Shown: in pieces, positions 1 to 6,686 of the stretch
How the letters are laid out: the number at the start of each line of letters is the position of its first letter
Numbering within the stretch: the first letter of the stretch is position 1
From: Anaerolineae bacterium
GTDB taxonomy: Bacteria > Chloroflexota > Anaerolineae > 4572-78 > NAK82
DNA length: 7,168 nt
Assembly (NCBI GenBank): GCA_030597485.1
Contig: JAUVRU010000091.1
Span: forward strand, 1-7,168
Reading direction: 5' to 3'
Translations under genes and position numbers: made by a program
The notes under the pieces: model-generated
What the model saw: only the letters and a program-made list of their open reading frames with translations
Databases searched by the model: none
Told to the model about the DNA's origin: nothing

Positions 1-1925
1 GCCAGCGGCGCCCAACGCAAGGCGACGGCCGCCTGCCCATCACCTCCCTGGATGTGAGCTGCTTCCAGTCGCAGCCGATCTCCAAAGGTGGCGCTCACCT
101 CAGTCCTGATGGCCGGCAACCTGAAGATGGTTTGCCGTGACGGCATCTCCCAGATTTCAACCCGGTACACCGGGTAAGTCTCCTCACCTACTGTCCGGGC
201 GTTGGTCGCCAGCCGATAGGCGGTCACCTCTCGCTCATCTGCGGCCATGTGTTTGTCTTGCGTCCACCACACCACCCGCAGGGTCTCCTGACCGAAGGCG
301 GCATCCGTCAGCAGTGCGCCAACCGTGGTCTCGTCTACCGGCAAATAGCGGTAGGGCGTGTTCCCACGATAGAGGAAATCCAGCGTGTAATGACGCGCCT
401 CGTGCCCTGCCCGCAAGTCCATCGGAATCACATAGGCCACTCCTGGGGTCGTGTCATCAGTGATCTGCCCTGCCAGCTCGGCGGCATACACATCGAACGC
501 CATATACAGGTCTGGCAGGCGCGCCCACGGCCCGAAATATGCGCCCGCGGTCGCCAACCCGATGGGCACAAACACGATCAGAGGCAGAATTGGCCAATGG
601 CCCAAGGCGCGGGTCATCCAAGCCAGTCGATGGAGTGGCAAACGGCGTTGCCCCTTTCGCTGACTCGCTGATTCGCTGATTCGTTCACCCACCCGCTGAA
701 TGATGTGCTCCAGCCCCACGGCAACCAGCAGGTAGGTGGCCGGTCCCGTGCCGATGAGGCGCAAGTGATGGGGCGCACCCTCAGGTGCCAGGATGCCGGG
801 CAGGAGCATCACTGGCCACCAACACAACAGGAACAGATAGGGAAGGGGCGAAGGGCCGGGGAGGAGGATGGAACCCTCCAGGATTCTGCTCCTGGCATAA
901 CGGACCACGTGCCATACGCAGGCGACAACACCCGCCCAGAAGAACAGCGCCAATGGCAGGCCCAGCATGGGCTTGCCCGGCAGGTTACCCAGCGGATTGG
1001 GATCTCCGGTCAGGGTGGCCCAGGTGCCCAGTGTGGTGAGCGTCGTGTGGAGCAAGGTGCCCCAGAAATCGCCCTGATTCCAGGCCGGACTGAAGATGGA
1101 GACCGACGCGCCGCGCTCGAAAAAGGCTGTCGGGTGACGGGCGAAGAAGATCGCCAGCGGCGAAAACACCAACCCGGCGGCCACCGCGGCCATTACCAGT
1201 CCTCGCCAGTGGCGCTCCAGTAGCGGGCGTTGGTCGGTGAATCGGGCAAGCACTGCCTCCAGGATCAGGAAGAGGACGATTGCCAGCGGCACGAATCGTC
1301 CCGCCAGATAGGTGTATGCGCCCAGACCGATGAAGACACCCGCTCCAAGAAAAAGGGGCCAGCACGCGAACCGGCTCTGGCCGCTCCCTTTTGGGGAAGG
1401 GACACAACTTAATGCCCGCCAGAACCATGCCAGCGCCACCGCCTCCACCGCCGGCATGGCCAGTGCCCTGAAGGCGATGCGACTGTAGGCCACGTGCCAG
1501 AAGGCGGTGGCCAATCCCAATCCGGCCAGCAGCGGGATGGTGAGCCGTGCAATGGAGTGTCGCTCCGAATTGGGCCGCCAGCGCCGACCGAACATCTCCC
1601 AGGCCAGCCAGTACGTGCCGCCGGCTGCCACCAGGCCCAGAGTGGCCGTGTACAGACGCAAGGCCAGGCGGGTGGGACCAAAGAGCCAGAAAAACGGCTG
1701 CACCAAGTAGGCCATCAGTGGCTCCTTGCCGCCGCCGATGGGCCACCACAGGCGATAAACGCCGTGAGACACGTCGAGAGCGGCAATGCCCTCGCCCCCC
1801 TCGTCGAAGTTGAGCCCCGGCGGCACCTGGTCAAGAAGGGGGTAACGGAGCAAGGCCGCCACGGCCAACACCACAATCAGGCCGATCCAAGGGGACTCCC
1901 ACCACCGTCGCATATGGTCTACCAT
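1..1925 (-). CDS. Membrane glycosyltransferase, GT39/ArnT-like (C-terminus cut by left window edge)
   Basis: An unbroken minus-strand frame runs from an ATG at 1925 to the window edge (641 codons, no stop seen). The protein starts with a short basic segment (MRRWW) and a first membrane helix at about residues 12-30. The first extracytoplasmic loop follows, with PPGLNFDEGGEG; Asp41-Glu42 match the catalytic acidic pair of GT-C enzymes of the GT39/PMT type. GGGKEPLMAYL at 64-74 and SRIAFRALAMP at 148-158 are also typical of the family. About ten hydrophobic segments end near residue 463, followed by a soluble C-terminal region. Known members move a sugar from a polyprenyl-phosphate donor to lipid, protein or glycan at the membrane; the substrate here cannot be told. 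An in-frame TGA lies eight codons upstream of the ATG. A second ATG at 1913 is possible; a weak AAGG precedes the first. Three hydrophilic loops (residues about 173-188, 348-362, 411-428) are encoded by low-complexity or repeat-like DNA. It lies 121 bases downstream of the pentapeptide gene on the same strand. Family is fairly sure, substrate unknown. Confidence 0.85.
   Translation of the reverse strand, partial: MVDHMRRWWESPWIGLIVVLAVAALLRYPLLDQVPPGLNFDEGGEGIAALDVSHGVYRLWWPIGGGKEPLMAYLVQPFFWLFGPTRLALRLYTATLGLVAAGGTYWLAWEMFGRRWRPNSERHSIARLTIPLLAGLGLATAFWHVAYSRIAFRALAMPAVEAVALAWFWRALSCVPSPKGSGQSRFACWPLFLGAGVFIGLGAYTYLAGRFVPLAIVLFLILEAVLARFTDQRPLLERHWRGLVMAAVAAGLVFSPLAIFFARHPTAFFERGASVSIFSPAWNQGDFWGTLLHTTLTTLGTWATLTGDPNPLGNLPGKPMLGLPLALFFWAGVVACVWHVVRYARSRILEGSILLPGPSPLPYLFLLCWWPVMLLPGILAPEGAPHHLRLIGTGPATYLLVAVGLEHIIQRVGERISESASQRKGQRRLPLHRLAWMTRALGHWPILPLIVFVPIGLATAGAYFGPWARLPDLYMAFDVYAAELAGQITDDTTPGVAYVIPMDLRAGHEARHYTLDFLYRGNTPYRYLPVDETTVGALLTDAAFGQETLRVVWWTQDKHMAADEREVTAYRLATNARTVGEETYPVYRVEIWEMPSRQTIFRLPAIRTEVSATFGDRLRLEAAHIQGGDGQAAVALRWAPL
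657..683. repeat. 8-bp tandem repeat inside the glycosyltransferase gene
   Basis: Three head-to-tail copies of an 8-base unit (TCGCTGAY) plus a partial fourth lie at 657-683. They encode a hydrophilic loop (residues about 413-423, ERISESASQR) on the minus strand. The unit is not a multiple of three, so gain or loss of one copy would shift the reading frame. Confidence 0.6.
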
Positions 1926-1945
1926 GATGCCTTGGCCACACGTAG

Positions 1946-1964
1946 GTCACGCTTGCAGCGTGAC
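1946..1964. repeat. Perfect 8-bp inverted repeat, 3-base loop
   Basis: GTCACGCT (1946-1953) and AGCGTGAC (1957-1964) are perfect reverse complements around TGC. It sits in the gap between the pentapeptide gene and the glycosyltransferase gene, 21 bases upstream of the latter's start. No T-run follows on either strand, so it is not a textbook intrinsic terminator. It may be a small dispersed palindrome or an mRNA hairpin. Confidence 0.55.
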
Positions 1965-1994
1965 GGGTTGGGTTCAATTCAGCAACGACCAGGA

Positions 1995-2019
1995 GGAGCA
2001 GGCGAGACGCCTGCGCTCC
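1995..2019. repeat. Compact palindrome, possibly a REP-like dispersed element or transcript-end hairpin
   Basis: GCAGGCG (1998-2004) and CGCCTGC (2008-2014) pair around AGA. The stem extends outward through GGAG (1995-1998) and CTCC (2016-2019) if a small bulge is allowed. Next to it CCAGC (2019-2023) and GCTGG (2028-2032) form a second short stem, and CCTGCGCT occurs twice (2010-2017, 2023-2030). It begins 28 bases past the pentapeptide stop. It lacks a T-run, so a repeat element is as likely as a terminator. Confidence 0.5.
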
Positions 2020-2046
2020 CAGCCTGCGCTGGCGTCCGTGCTCCCG

Positions 2047-2571
2047 TCAAGCGTGGATGCTGCCGTCTGGCATGACCGCCTCGGTCAGCTTGGCGCCACG
2101 CAGGTCAGCGCTGGTCATGTTGGCGCCGCTCAGATTGGCGCGGGTCAGATCAGCGCCGTACAGACAACACTCGCCCAGGTTGGCACTGCTCAGATCCGCC
2201 TGGGGCCGGTCGGCGCCGCGCAGGTCGGCCCGGTACAGAACCGCCTTCCTCAGCTTGGCCCCACCCAGACGAGCCCCGCTCAGGTCGGCTCCCCGCAGGT
2301 CAGCCCCGGTCAAGTTGGCGCCCAGCAGCCCAGCTTCACTCAGATTGGCACCAGCCAGATAGGTTCCGCGCAGGTTAGCATCACGCAGCGCCGCCTTGCT
2401 CAAGTTGGCCCCGCGCAAATCGGCGCCACTCAGATCAGCCTCACTCAGGTTGGCACCGCGCAGGTCAAAACACTTCAGAGTCAGGCCGCTCAAATCAACG
2501 CCCGCCAGCCGAGGCTGGTCGCCGGCCGCGACCAGAGCCAATATCAGATCTTTTCGGGTGATTTCTGCCAT
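2047..2571 (-). CDS. Pentapeptide-repeat protein
   Basis: The 174-residue protein begins MAEITRKD, a short helical cap of about 20 residues. From about residue 22 to 167 it is an unbroken series of pentads of the form A(D/N)LxG, with Leu at every position ending in 2 or 7. Such repeats fold as a right-handed square beta-helix; some 28 pentads would give about seven coils. No membrane segment, signal peptide or catalytic motif is seen. Some relatives mimic DNA and protect gyrase (the Qnr/MfpA type), but most have no known role, and this protein shows nothing that assigns one. Oddities are Arg122 at an inward-facing position that is normally Leu or Phe, and a Cys-Cys pair at 135-136. The frame is open upstream to 2748, but that extension crosses the promoter at 2701-2729 and has no repeats, so the ATG at 2571 is chosen. 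A GGGAG lies 12 bases upstream, which is rather far for a ribosome site. Confidence 0.88.
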   Translation of the reverse strand: MAEITRKDLILALVAAGDQPRLAGVDLSGLTLKCFDLRGANLSEADLSGADLRGANLSKAALRDANLRGTYLAGANLSEAGLLGANLTGADLRGADLSGARLGGAKLRKAVLYRADLRGADRPQADLSSANLGECCLYGADLTRANLSGANMTSADLRGAKLTEAVMPDGSIHA

Positions 2572-2700
2572 TGTGTACTGCGTCTCCCGGTGTGAGTGAG
2601 ACAGGTGATTCTGTGTCCTTGACCCGGAGGGTATCCTTGATGTGGTGTTCACAGGCGGACGGCACGCCCCATACGGACATCCCACCAGAACCCGGCAGCT

Positions 2701-2729
2701 ATTGTAGCCCGCGCCCTTCACTATGTCAA
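2701..2729 (-). promoter_or_regulatory. Sigma70-type promoter for the pentapeptide gene
   Basis: On the minus strand a perfect TTGACA (2729-2724) is followed after exactly 17 bases by TACAAT (2706-2701), five of six matches to the -10 consensus. Transcription would start near 2694, giving a leader of about 120 bases before the ATG at 2571. Confidence 0.75.
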
Positions 2730-2764
2730 GCATGTCTTGGAGACACAAAGAGACATGGTTGACA
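2724..2764. promoter_or_regulatory. Large dyad symmetry spanning both divergent -35 boxes (candidate operator)
   Basis: The left arm TGTCAAGCATGTCT (2724-2737) and the right arm AGACATGGTTGACA (2751-2764) are reverse complements at 13 of 14 positions, separated by 13 bases and centred at 2744. The outer six bases of each arm are the -35 boxes of the two divergent promoters. A further half-site copy, AGACA at 2741-2745, forms the shorter palindrome TGTCT-TGG-AGACA (2733-2745). A dimeric regulator bound here could cover both promoters. No regulator gene is visible in the window. Confidence 0.6.
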
Positions 2765-2787
2765 GGCGTTCTGAGTTGTAATAAGAT
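2759..2787 (+). promoter_or_regulatory. Sigma70-type promoter for the radical SAM gene
   Basis: A perfect TTGACA (2759-2764) is followed after exactly 17 bases by TAAGAT (2782-2787), which keeps the key first, second and last bases of the -10 box. Transcription would start near 2794, leaving a leader of about 160 bases before the ATG at 2955. Within the leader are a small stem GGGTG/CACCC (2794-2798/2805-2809) at the expected transcript start and a stem AGCACT/AGTGCT (2884-2889/2903-2908). Neither is strong enough to call a riboswitch. Confidence 0.65.
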
Positions 2788-2940
2788 GGTATTGGGTGGC
2801 GGATCACCCTCTTCATCTTCACTTTTCGTTCATCTCCTCGCTGCAGAAATATATCGCCACGCCATATCTGTCGTCTCACCTCTAGCACTCCCCGGCCAGC
2901 GAAGTGCTGGATGATCGTCTGTCAGAGACTGGCTCCAGGC

Positions 2941-2946
2941 AGGAGG
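2941..2946 (+). promoter_or_regulatory. Strong Shine-Dalgarno site that sets the radical SAM start
   Basis: AGGAGG lies eight bases before the ATG at 2955. It decides in favour of this start over the longer frame beginning at 2904, which has no such site and would bury the twin-arginine signal 17 residues inside the protein. Confidence 0.85.
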
Positions 2947-2954
2947 TTGTGGCA

Positions 2955-4208
2955 ATGAGAGTGAAACTCACCAGAAGGGAGTTTCTCCAGAGGGGATCTC
3001 TGGCCGCGGTGGGAGCCGGGCTGGCTTCTTGCGCCGGTCCACAACGCTTGGCTGAGATCGTGCCGCTCGAGCCAACCGCCAGGGCGACACCGCCACCTGC
3101 CCCAACCTCGACCCCAACACCAACCCCTGCTCCAGAGCCTACCCTCACCCCAGAAGGTCTCCCGACGTTTGCCATCGAGCCCACGGTCATTCCCGAAGGA
3201 CTTCACGAAGCGCGGTACTACGATCGCCTGTTTGGGGACCAGGTGCAATGTCAGCTATGCTTCCGCAAGTGTATCGTCCCCGAAGGGTGGCGGGGATTCT
3301 GCCGCAACAAGGTCAACATCGGCGGCCGCTACTACACCCTGGTCTACGGCCGCCCCAGTGCTCTGCATATAGACCCCATCGAGAAGGAGCCATCCTTTCA
3401 CATGCTGCCGGGCGGTAACATCCTCTGCACCGGCACGGCCGGCTGCAACAACCGGTGCAAATTCTGCCAGAACTGGCATCTTTCCCAAAGGGACTTCGAG
3501 GAGATGAACCACATGCTCATCACCCCCGAGGAGACCGTCGCGGAGGCGATGGGGTTCGACGCCGTATCGTTCACCTACAACGAGCCCACGGTCTTCTACG
3601 AGCACATGTTCGATGTAACCAAGCTGGCCAAAGAGGCAGGCCTGGGAACGATCTTCCATACCAATGGAGGCATGAACGAAGAACCCATGGCCGCACTGCT
3701 GGAGCATATGGACGCCGTCACCGTCGACTTGAAAGCCTTCACACAGGAGTTCTACGAGGAGTTGAGTCTTTCTGAGCTGGAGCCAACGCTGCGCACTTTG
3801 CAGCAGGTCCACCAGAGCGGCGTTCACCTGGAGATTGTGAACCTGGTGATACCCACCCTCAATGACGATATGGACGATATCCGGCGCATGTGCCGGTGGA
3901 TCTGTGACACGTTGAGCGAAGAGGTACCTCTTCATTTCACCCGTTTCTTTCCCGCCTACAAGCTGACCACCCTGCCGCCTACGCCCATTGAGACGCTGGA
4001 GAGCGCGGCCGAGGTGGCCGATGAAGAGGGCTTGTACTACGTCTACATCGGCAATTGCCCCGGACACGAACGCAACAGCACCTTCTGTCCAGCGTGCGGC
4101 GAGAAGATCATCCAGCGTACCCACTTCGCCGTTATCTCGCTCGAGGTTGAGAAGGGAAGGTGCCGCTTCTGCGGGCACCGAATCCCCGGCATTTGGTGGG
4201 ACGTTTGA
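2955..4208 (+). CDS. amrS: AmmeMemoRadiSam-type (AmrS / PflA-like) radical SAM protein with twin-arginine lipoprotein signal
   Basis: The 417-residue protein has three parts. Residues 1-26 form a twin-arginine signal: TRREFL at 6-11 with Arg7-Arg8, a short hydrophobic stretch, then lipobox LASC with Cys26. Residues about 37-80 are a Pro/Thr-rich linker. The rest matches the AmmeMemoRadiSam radical SAM family (COG1180, related to pyruvate formate-lyase activases). It has an N-terminal Cys cluster (C99, C102, C106, C116), YTLVYGRPSALHIDPIEKEP, the 4Fe-4S motif CNNRCKFC with C164, C168 and C171, TYNEPT at 207-212, and a C-terminal zinc-ribbon-like pair (C378/C381 and C403/C406). Family members use the cluster to cleave S-adenosylmethionine to a radical; the AmrS substrate is unknown. 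An export signal is odd because radical SAM chemistry needs SAM and a low-potential reductant, normally cytoplasmic. It has its own promoter, diverges from the pentapeptide gene and converges on the membrane SpeE-like gene. A second paralog lies at the right edge. Family is sure; export is inferred from the motif only. Confidence 0.9.
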   Translation: MRVKLTRREFLQRGSLAAVGAGLASCAGPQRLAEIVPLEPTARATPPPAPTSTPTPTPAPEPTLTPEGLPTFAIEPTVIPEGLHEARYYDRLFGDQVQCQLCFRKCIVPEGWRGFCRNKVNIGGRYYTLVYGRPSALHIDPIEKEPSFHMLPGGNILCTGTAGCNNRCKFCQNWHLSQRDFEEMNHMLITPEETVAEAMGFDAVSFTYNEPTVFYEHMFDVTKLAKEAGLGTIFHTNGGMNEEPMAALLEHMDAVTVDLKAFTQEFYEELSLSELEPTLRTLQQVHQSGVHLEIVNLVIPTLNDDMDDIRRMCRWICDTLSEEVPLHFTRFFPAYKLTTLPPTPIETLESAAEVADEEGLYYVYIGNCPGHERNSTFCPACGEKIIQRTHFAVISLEVEKGRCRFCGHRIPGIWWDV

Positions 4209-4224
4209 GGTTATGAAGAGATGC
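4209..4224. other. 16-base gap between convergent stop codons, no terminator visible
   Basis: The plus-strand radical SAM gene stops at 4208 and the minus-strand membrane protein gene stops at 4225. The sixteen bases between them contain no stem-loop and no T-run, so each transcript must end inside the other gene or by a factor-dependent route. Confidence 0.7.
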
Positions 4225-6600
4225 CTAATGGTGGGTAGGCAGGGTAATCACCAGCAGCAGGCTGCCCAATTTGAGGATAGCAGCCAGCACGCAGGTCTCC
4301 AGGATACCCAGAACTGGGACCAGGACCACTGAGACCAGAATGGAGGCCACAAAGGCCCCTACCAGGTCGCAGGCATATAGGAAGCCGGCCTTGCCCCTCA
4401 GACTCTCACGGCCCCTCAGCCACATCCTGTTAGCCAGCGGGAACTGGGAACCGACCAGAAAACCCGCCAGAGCGTTCAACAAGAGCAGAGTCCACTGGAT
4501 GGAGCCGAACGCCAGGGGTTGGGTGATGTGGGCATACAGGCTGCTCAGGACGACGGGCAATAGAGCCCAGTAGAGAACCAGGGCCACCTCCAGCTTCAGA
4601 ATAGCAAGTTTCTCTCGCCCTATCCTGCCCAACCGGCGGGTCATGAGCAGCCCTCCCAGGCCCAATCCCGCCATGAAGGTGCCGATGAGCAATCCAATCC
4701 AGTGGTATACGTAACCGTAGAGGCTCTGGAAGGCAAAGATGACGATCAGGTCGGCCGTCATCCCGGTGAAGCCCGTGGTGGCGATGACAATGGGGATGAT
4801 GGCCGCTCTTGATTTCCCCTCCAGGGGACCTGCCGGCGTCTGCGGCCGGGCAGGGGCAGGCTTGGTCAGCTTCACCAGGATTACAAAAAACACGGCGCAT
4901 CCGATGATGGGTAAACCCAGACTCCACAGGTTCAGTCGACCGGCAAGAGTGAAAACCCGGGCCAGGTCTGGGCAGAAGAGGGCGTTCCAGTAGGCAAGGC
5001 CATAGAACAGTCCCACAGGACGAAGGTCCCGGTTGGTCCTGACTTCTCCGTCTCCCGCTTCCTGAGCCAGGGATGCCCAAAACCAGTCCAGCCGTCTCTG
5101 GTCCAACTTGAGACGGATGTGGGAAGGGGTCATCAGTCGAGACGCGAGACCCCGTCCTTCCCATCTCTCGACCAGCGCATCCACGGGGATGGTCGAAAGC
5201 TTGTCCGAGGGCGAGGCCAGCCATAGGGTGGTATCGCCCGGAATCGGTCTGATGTGGGAAAAGACCCCTCTCAGCGTGCGAAAGGCCATCGCATTGAGGT
5301 CCCGCAGTTCATCACTCATGTAGGTCAGCGTCCCCGGGCAGCGGATGACCAGAACCCCGTCTTCAGATAGCAGCCCCCGCACCATGCGAAAGAATTCCAG
5401 CGTATAGAGACGATTGAGTTGCAGCGTTGAGGGATAGGGCAGGTTGACGACGATCAGGTCATATCTCTCTTTGGGGTCGGCAGTGAGTGCCCACGTCTTC
5501 TTCCTCACCAACAATCGGCCATCAACGTGTTCAACCCGGAGCCGGGGATCGCTCAGTTCACCGTCTGTCAACGGCGTAGGGAAGTCCAGCACGGCCTTGA
5601 TGAGCAGCGGATCCAATTCAGCGTAGTCTACCTGTTCCAGTGGATACTTCGCCAATTCGTGCAATACGCCCCCCACGCCGCCGCTCAGCACCAGGGCCCG
5701 CCGCGGCTCGGGGACGAACAGCATGGGCAGGTGGATAATCTCCTCGATCAGCGCTACATCAGGCACGGGCGCAGTCAGGATGGGAATGCCGTCGGAATAG
5801 AAGGTATACTGGCCTTCGCTCTGAATGACAGCCACGTTGCCGTAGACCGAATTCTTGTAGTACACCAGACGGTGACCGGTCCATTGCTGGCTCACGAGCC
5901 AGCGGTGGGCCTTTTCCACCTGGGGAGAGAACAACAGACTCAAGCTGGCTGCCAACAGGACCAGCACGGCGACCAGACCCGGGTGGAGGCGCCGCCGCCG
6001 CCCTTCTGATGAGTGGTACCAGGCCAAGACGAGAGCAGCTGAGAGGAGGTTCAAGCCAGATAGAACCAGAACGATCTGCAGGGAGTAGAGGAAAGGGATG
6101 AAGACATAGGTGAAAACGACCCCGCCCGCCATCGCCCCCATAGCTTCGTAGACGTACACCCGGCCGATAGAGGGGGCTTCGTCACCGGTCAGATGGGCAT
6201 AAGCCCGGCAGCCGAACGCGAACATGGCCCCGTCAACCAGAGCCAGGGGGGTCAGGACGAGGAAGGAAACGTAGAAGACAGAGACCAGGCCCACCCCCTC
6301 TCCGGGGACAGCTCCGGCGATACCCCGACTGGTATAGGCCGCGTAGAGGCAGAGGGGCAGGAAGAGGGCAAAGAGAGCTTGCAGGACGGCGAAGGACGCG
6401 GCTTTCCCTCGCCAGCGGTCGGCCAGTTTCCCCAGCAGCCCGCTGCCGATGGCTTCCAGCATGAGCCAGTTTCCCAAGATCAGGCCGATGATTAACTCGT
6501 TGCCGAAGAAAGCTACCAGCAATTCCCGGATTAGCAGGCCCTGGGCCACAGCGAAACTGAAGCCCATCAACAGGAACCCGAAGCGCAAGATCTTCTTCAT
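4225..6600 (-). CDS. Fused MFS-like membrane protein with spermidine-synthase-like domain
   Basis: The 791-residue protein starts MKKILRFGFLL. About seven hydrophobic helices lie between residues 5 and 224, including an MFS motif A-like GKLADRWRGK at 57-66. A soluble Rossmann domain of the spermidine synthase type follows at about 245-465: LVLSGGVGGVLHEL (303-316) is the glycine-rich SAM loop, VDYAELD (324-330) the acidic strand, and DPRLRVEHVDGR (351-362) the next nucleotide-contact region. About seven more helices cover 560-787. True spermidine synthases have a catalytic Asp in a DxxDP-like motif; here the equivalent strand reads YDLIVVNLPYP (380-390), with Asn386 instead. The polyamine-side motif around YTFYSDG (265-271) is also degenerate. 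SAM or a related nucleoside may bind, but polyamine synthesis is doubtful. The frame is open to 6804, but that extension overlaps the upstream radical SAM gene, so the ATG at 6600 is used; no clear ribosome site precedes it. It lies 86 bases after that gene on the same strand, probably in one operon. Confidence 0.87.
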   Translation of the reverse strand: MKKILRFGFLLMGFSFAVAQGLLIRELLVAFFGNELIIGLILGNWLMLEAIGSGLLGKLADRWRGKAASFAVLQALFALFLPLCLYAAYTSRGIAGAVPGEGVGLVSVFYVSFLVLTPLALVDGAMFAFGCRAYAHLTGDEAPSIGRVYVYEAMGAMAGGVVFTYVFIPFLYSLQIVLVLSGLNLLSAALVLAWYHSSEGRRRRLHPGLVAVLVLLAASLSLLFSPQVEKAHRWLVSQQWTGHRLVYYKNSVYGNVAVIQSEGQYTFYSDGIPILTAPVPDVALIEEIIHLPMLFVPEPRRALVLSGGVGGVLHELAKYPLEQVDYAELDPLLIKAVLDFPTPLTDGELSDPRLRVEHVDGRLLVRKKTWALTADPKERYDLIVVNLPYPSTLQLNRLYTLEFFRMVRGLLSEDGVLVIRCPGTLTYMSDELRDLNAMAFRTLRGVFSHIRPIPGDTTLWLASPSDKLSTIPVDALVERWEGRGLASRLMTPSHIRLKLDQRRLDWFWASLAQEAGDGEVRTNRDLRPVGLFYGLAYWNALFCPDLARVFTLAGRLNLWSLGLPIIGCAVFFVILVKLTKPAPARPQTPAGPLEGKSRAAIIPIVIATTGFTGMTADLIVIFAFQSLYGYVYHWIGLLIGTFMAGLGLGGLLMTRRLGRIGREKLAILKLEVALVLYWALLPVVLSSLYAHITQPLAFGSIQWTLLLLNALAGFLVGSQFPLANRMWLRGRESLRGKAGFLYACDLVGAFVASILVSVVLVPVLGILETCVLAAILKLGSLLLVITLPTHH

Positions 6601-6637
6601 CAGCCGATTGTCTGCCTGATCCCCGATCTCGAGTGTG

Positions 6638-6682
6638 GGCCGCTCAAGAAGGAAGGGTGCCGTGATGCGTCTGCGAGCGGCC
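6638..6682. repeat. 8-bp inverted repeat in the gap between the AmrS paralog and the membrane protein gene
   Basis: GGCCGCTC (6638-6645) and GAGCGGCC (6675-6682) are perfect reverse complements with 29 bases between. They fill half of the 86-base gap. It could be an intercistronic mRNA hairpin, but with a long loop in GC-rich DNA chance is possible. Confidence 0.35.
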
Positions 6683-6686
6683 TCGT

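Noticed and set aside
137..1223. Several plus-strand open frames opposite the glycosyltransferase
   Set aside because: They overlap one another in different frames, are Arg/Gly/Gln-rich, and have no motifs or ribosome sites. They are shadows of the minus-strand gene.
985..1749. Minus-strand open frame of 254 codons inside the glycosyltransferase gene
   Set aside because: It is in a different frame from the 641-codon glycosyltransferase, rich in Gly/Arg/His and without membrane helices. The other frame gives a coherent membrane protein with family motifs.
1924..2595. Long plus-strand open frame (223 codons) with a periodic SAQVG-like protein, opposite the pentapeptide gene
   Set aside because: It is the antisense shadow of a 15-base-periodic repeat, which keeps several frames open at once. 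The minus-strand reading gives a perfect A(D/N)LxG register, a good promoter and a known fold.
2572..2748. N-terminal extension of the pentapeptide gene to an ATG at 2748
   Set aside because: It would place the promoter at 2701-2729 within the coding region, and the added 59 residues contain no pentads.
3090..3160. Possible short tandem DNA repeat in the Pro/Thr linker of the radical SAM gene
   Set aside because: The repetition comes from the Thr-Pro codons and is not a clean DNA unit. It is described as a protein linker instead.
3255..4178. Minus-strand open frame of 307 codons opposite the radical SAM gene
   Set aside because: It is an antisense shadow of a well-recognised radical SAM gene in GC-rich DNA, with no recognisable motif.
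4430..5224. Minus-strand open frame of 264 codons overlapping the membrane SpeE-like gene
   Set aside because: It is an out-of-frame shadow, Pro/His/Arg-rich and with no domain. The overlapping frame holds the Rossmann motifs and membrane helices.
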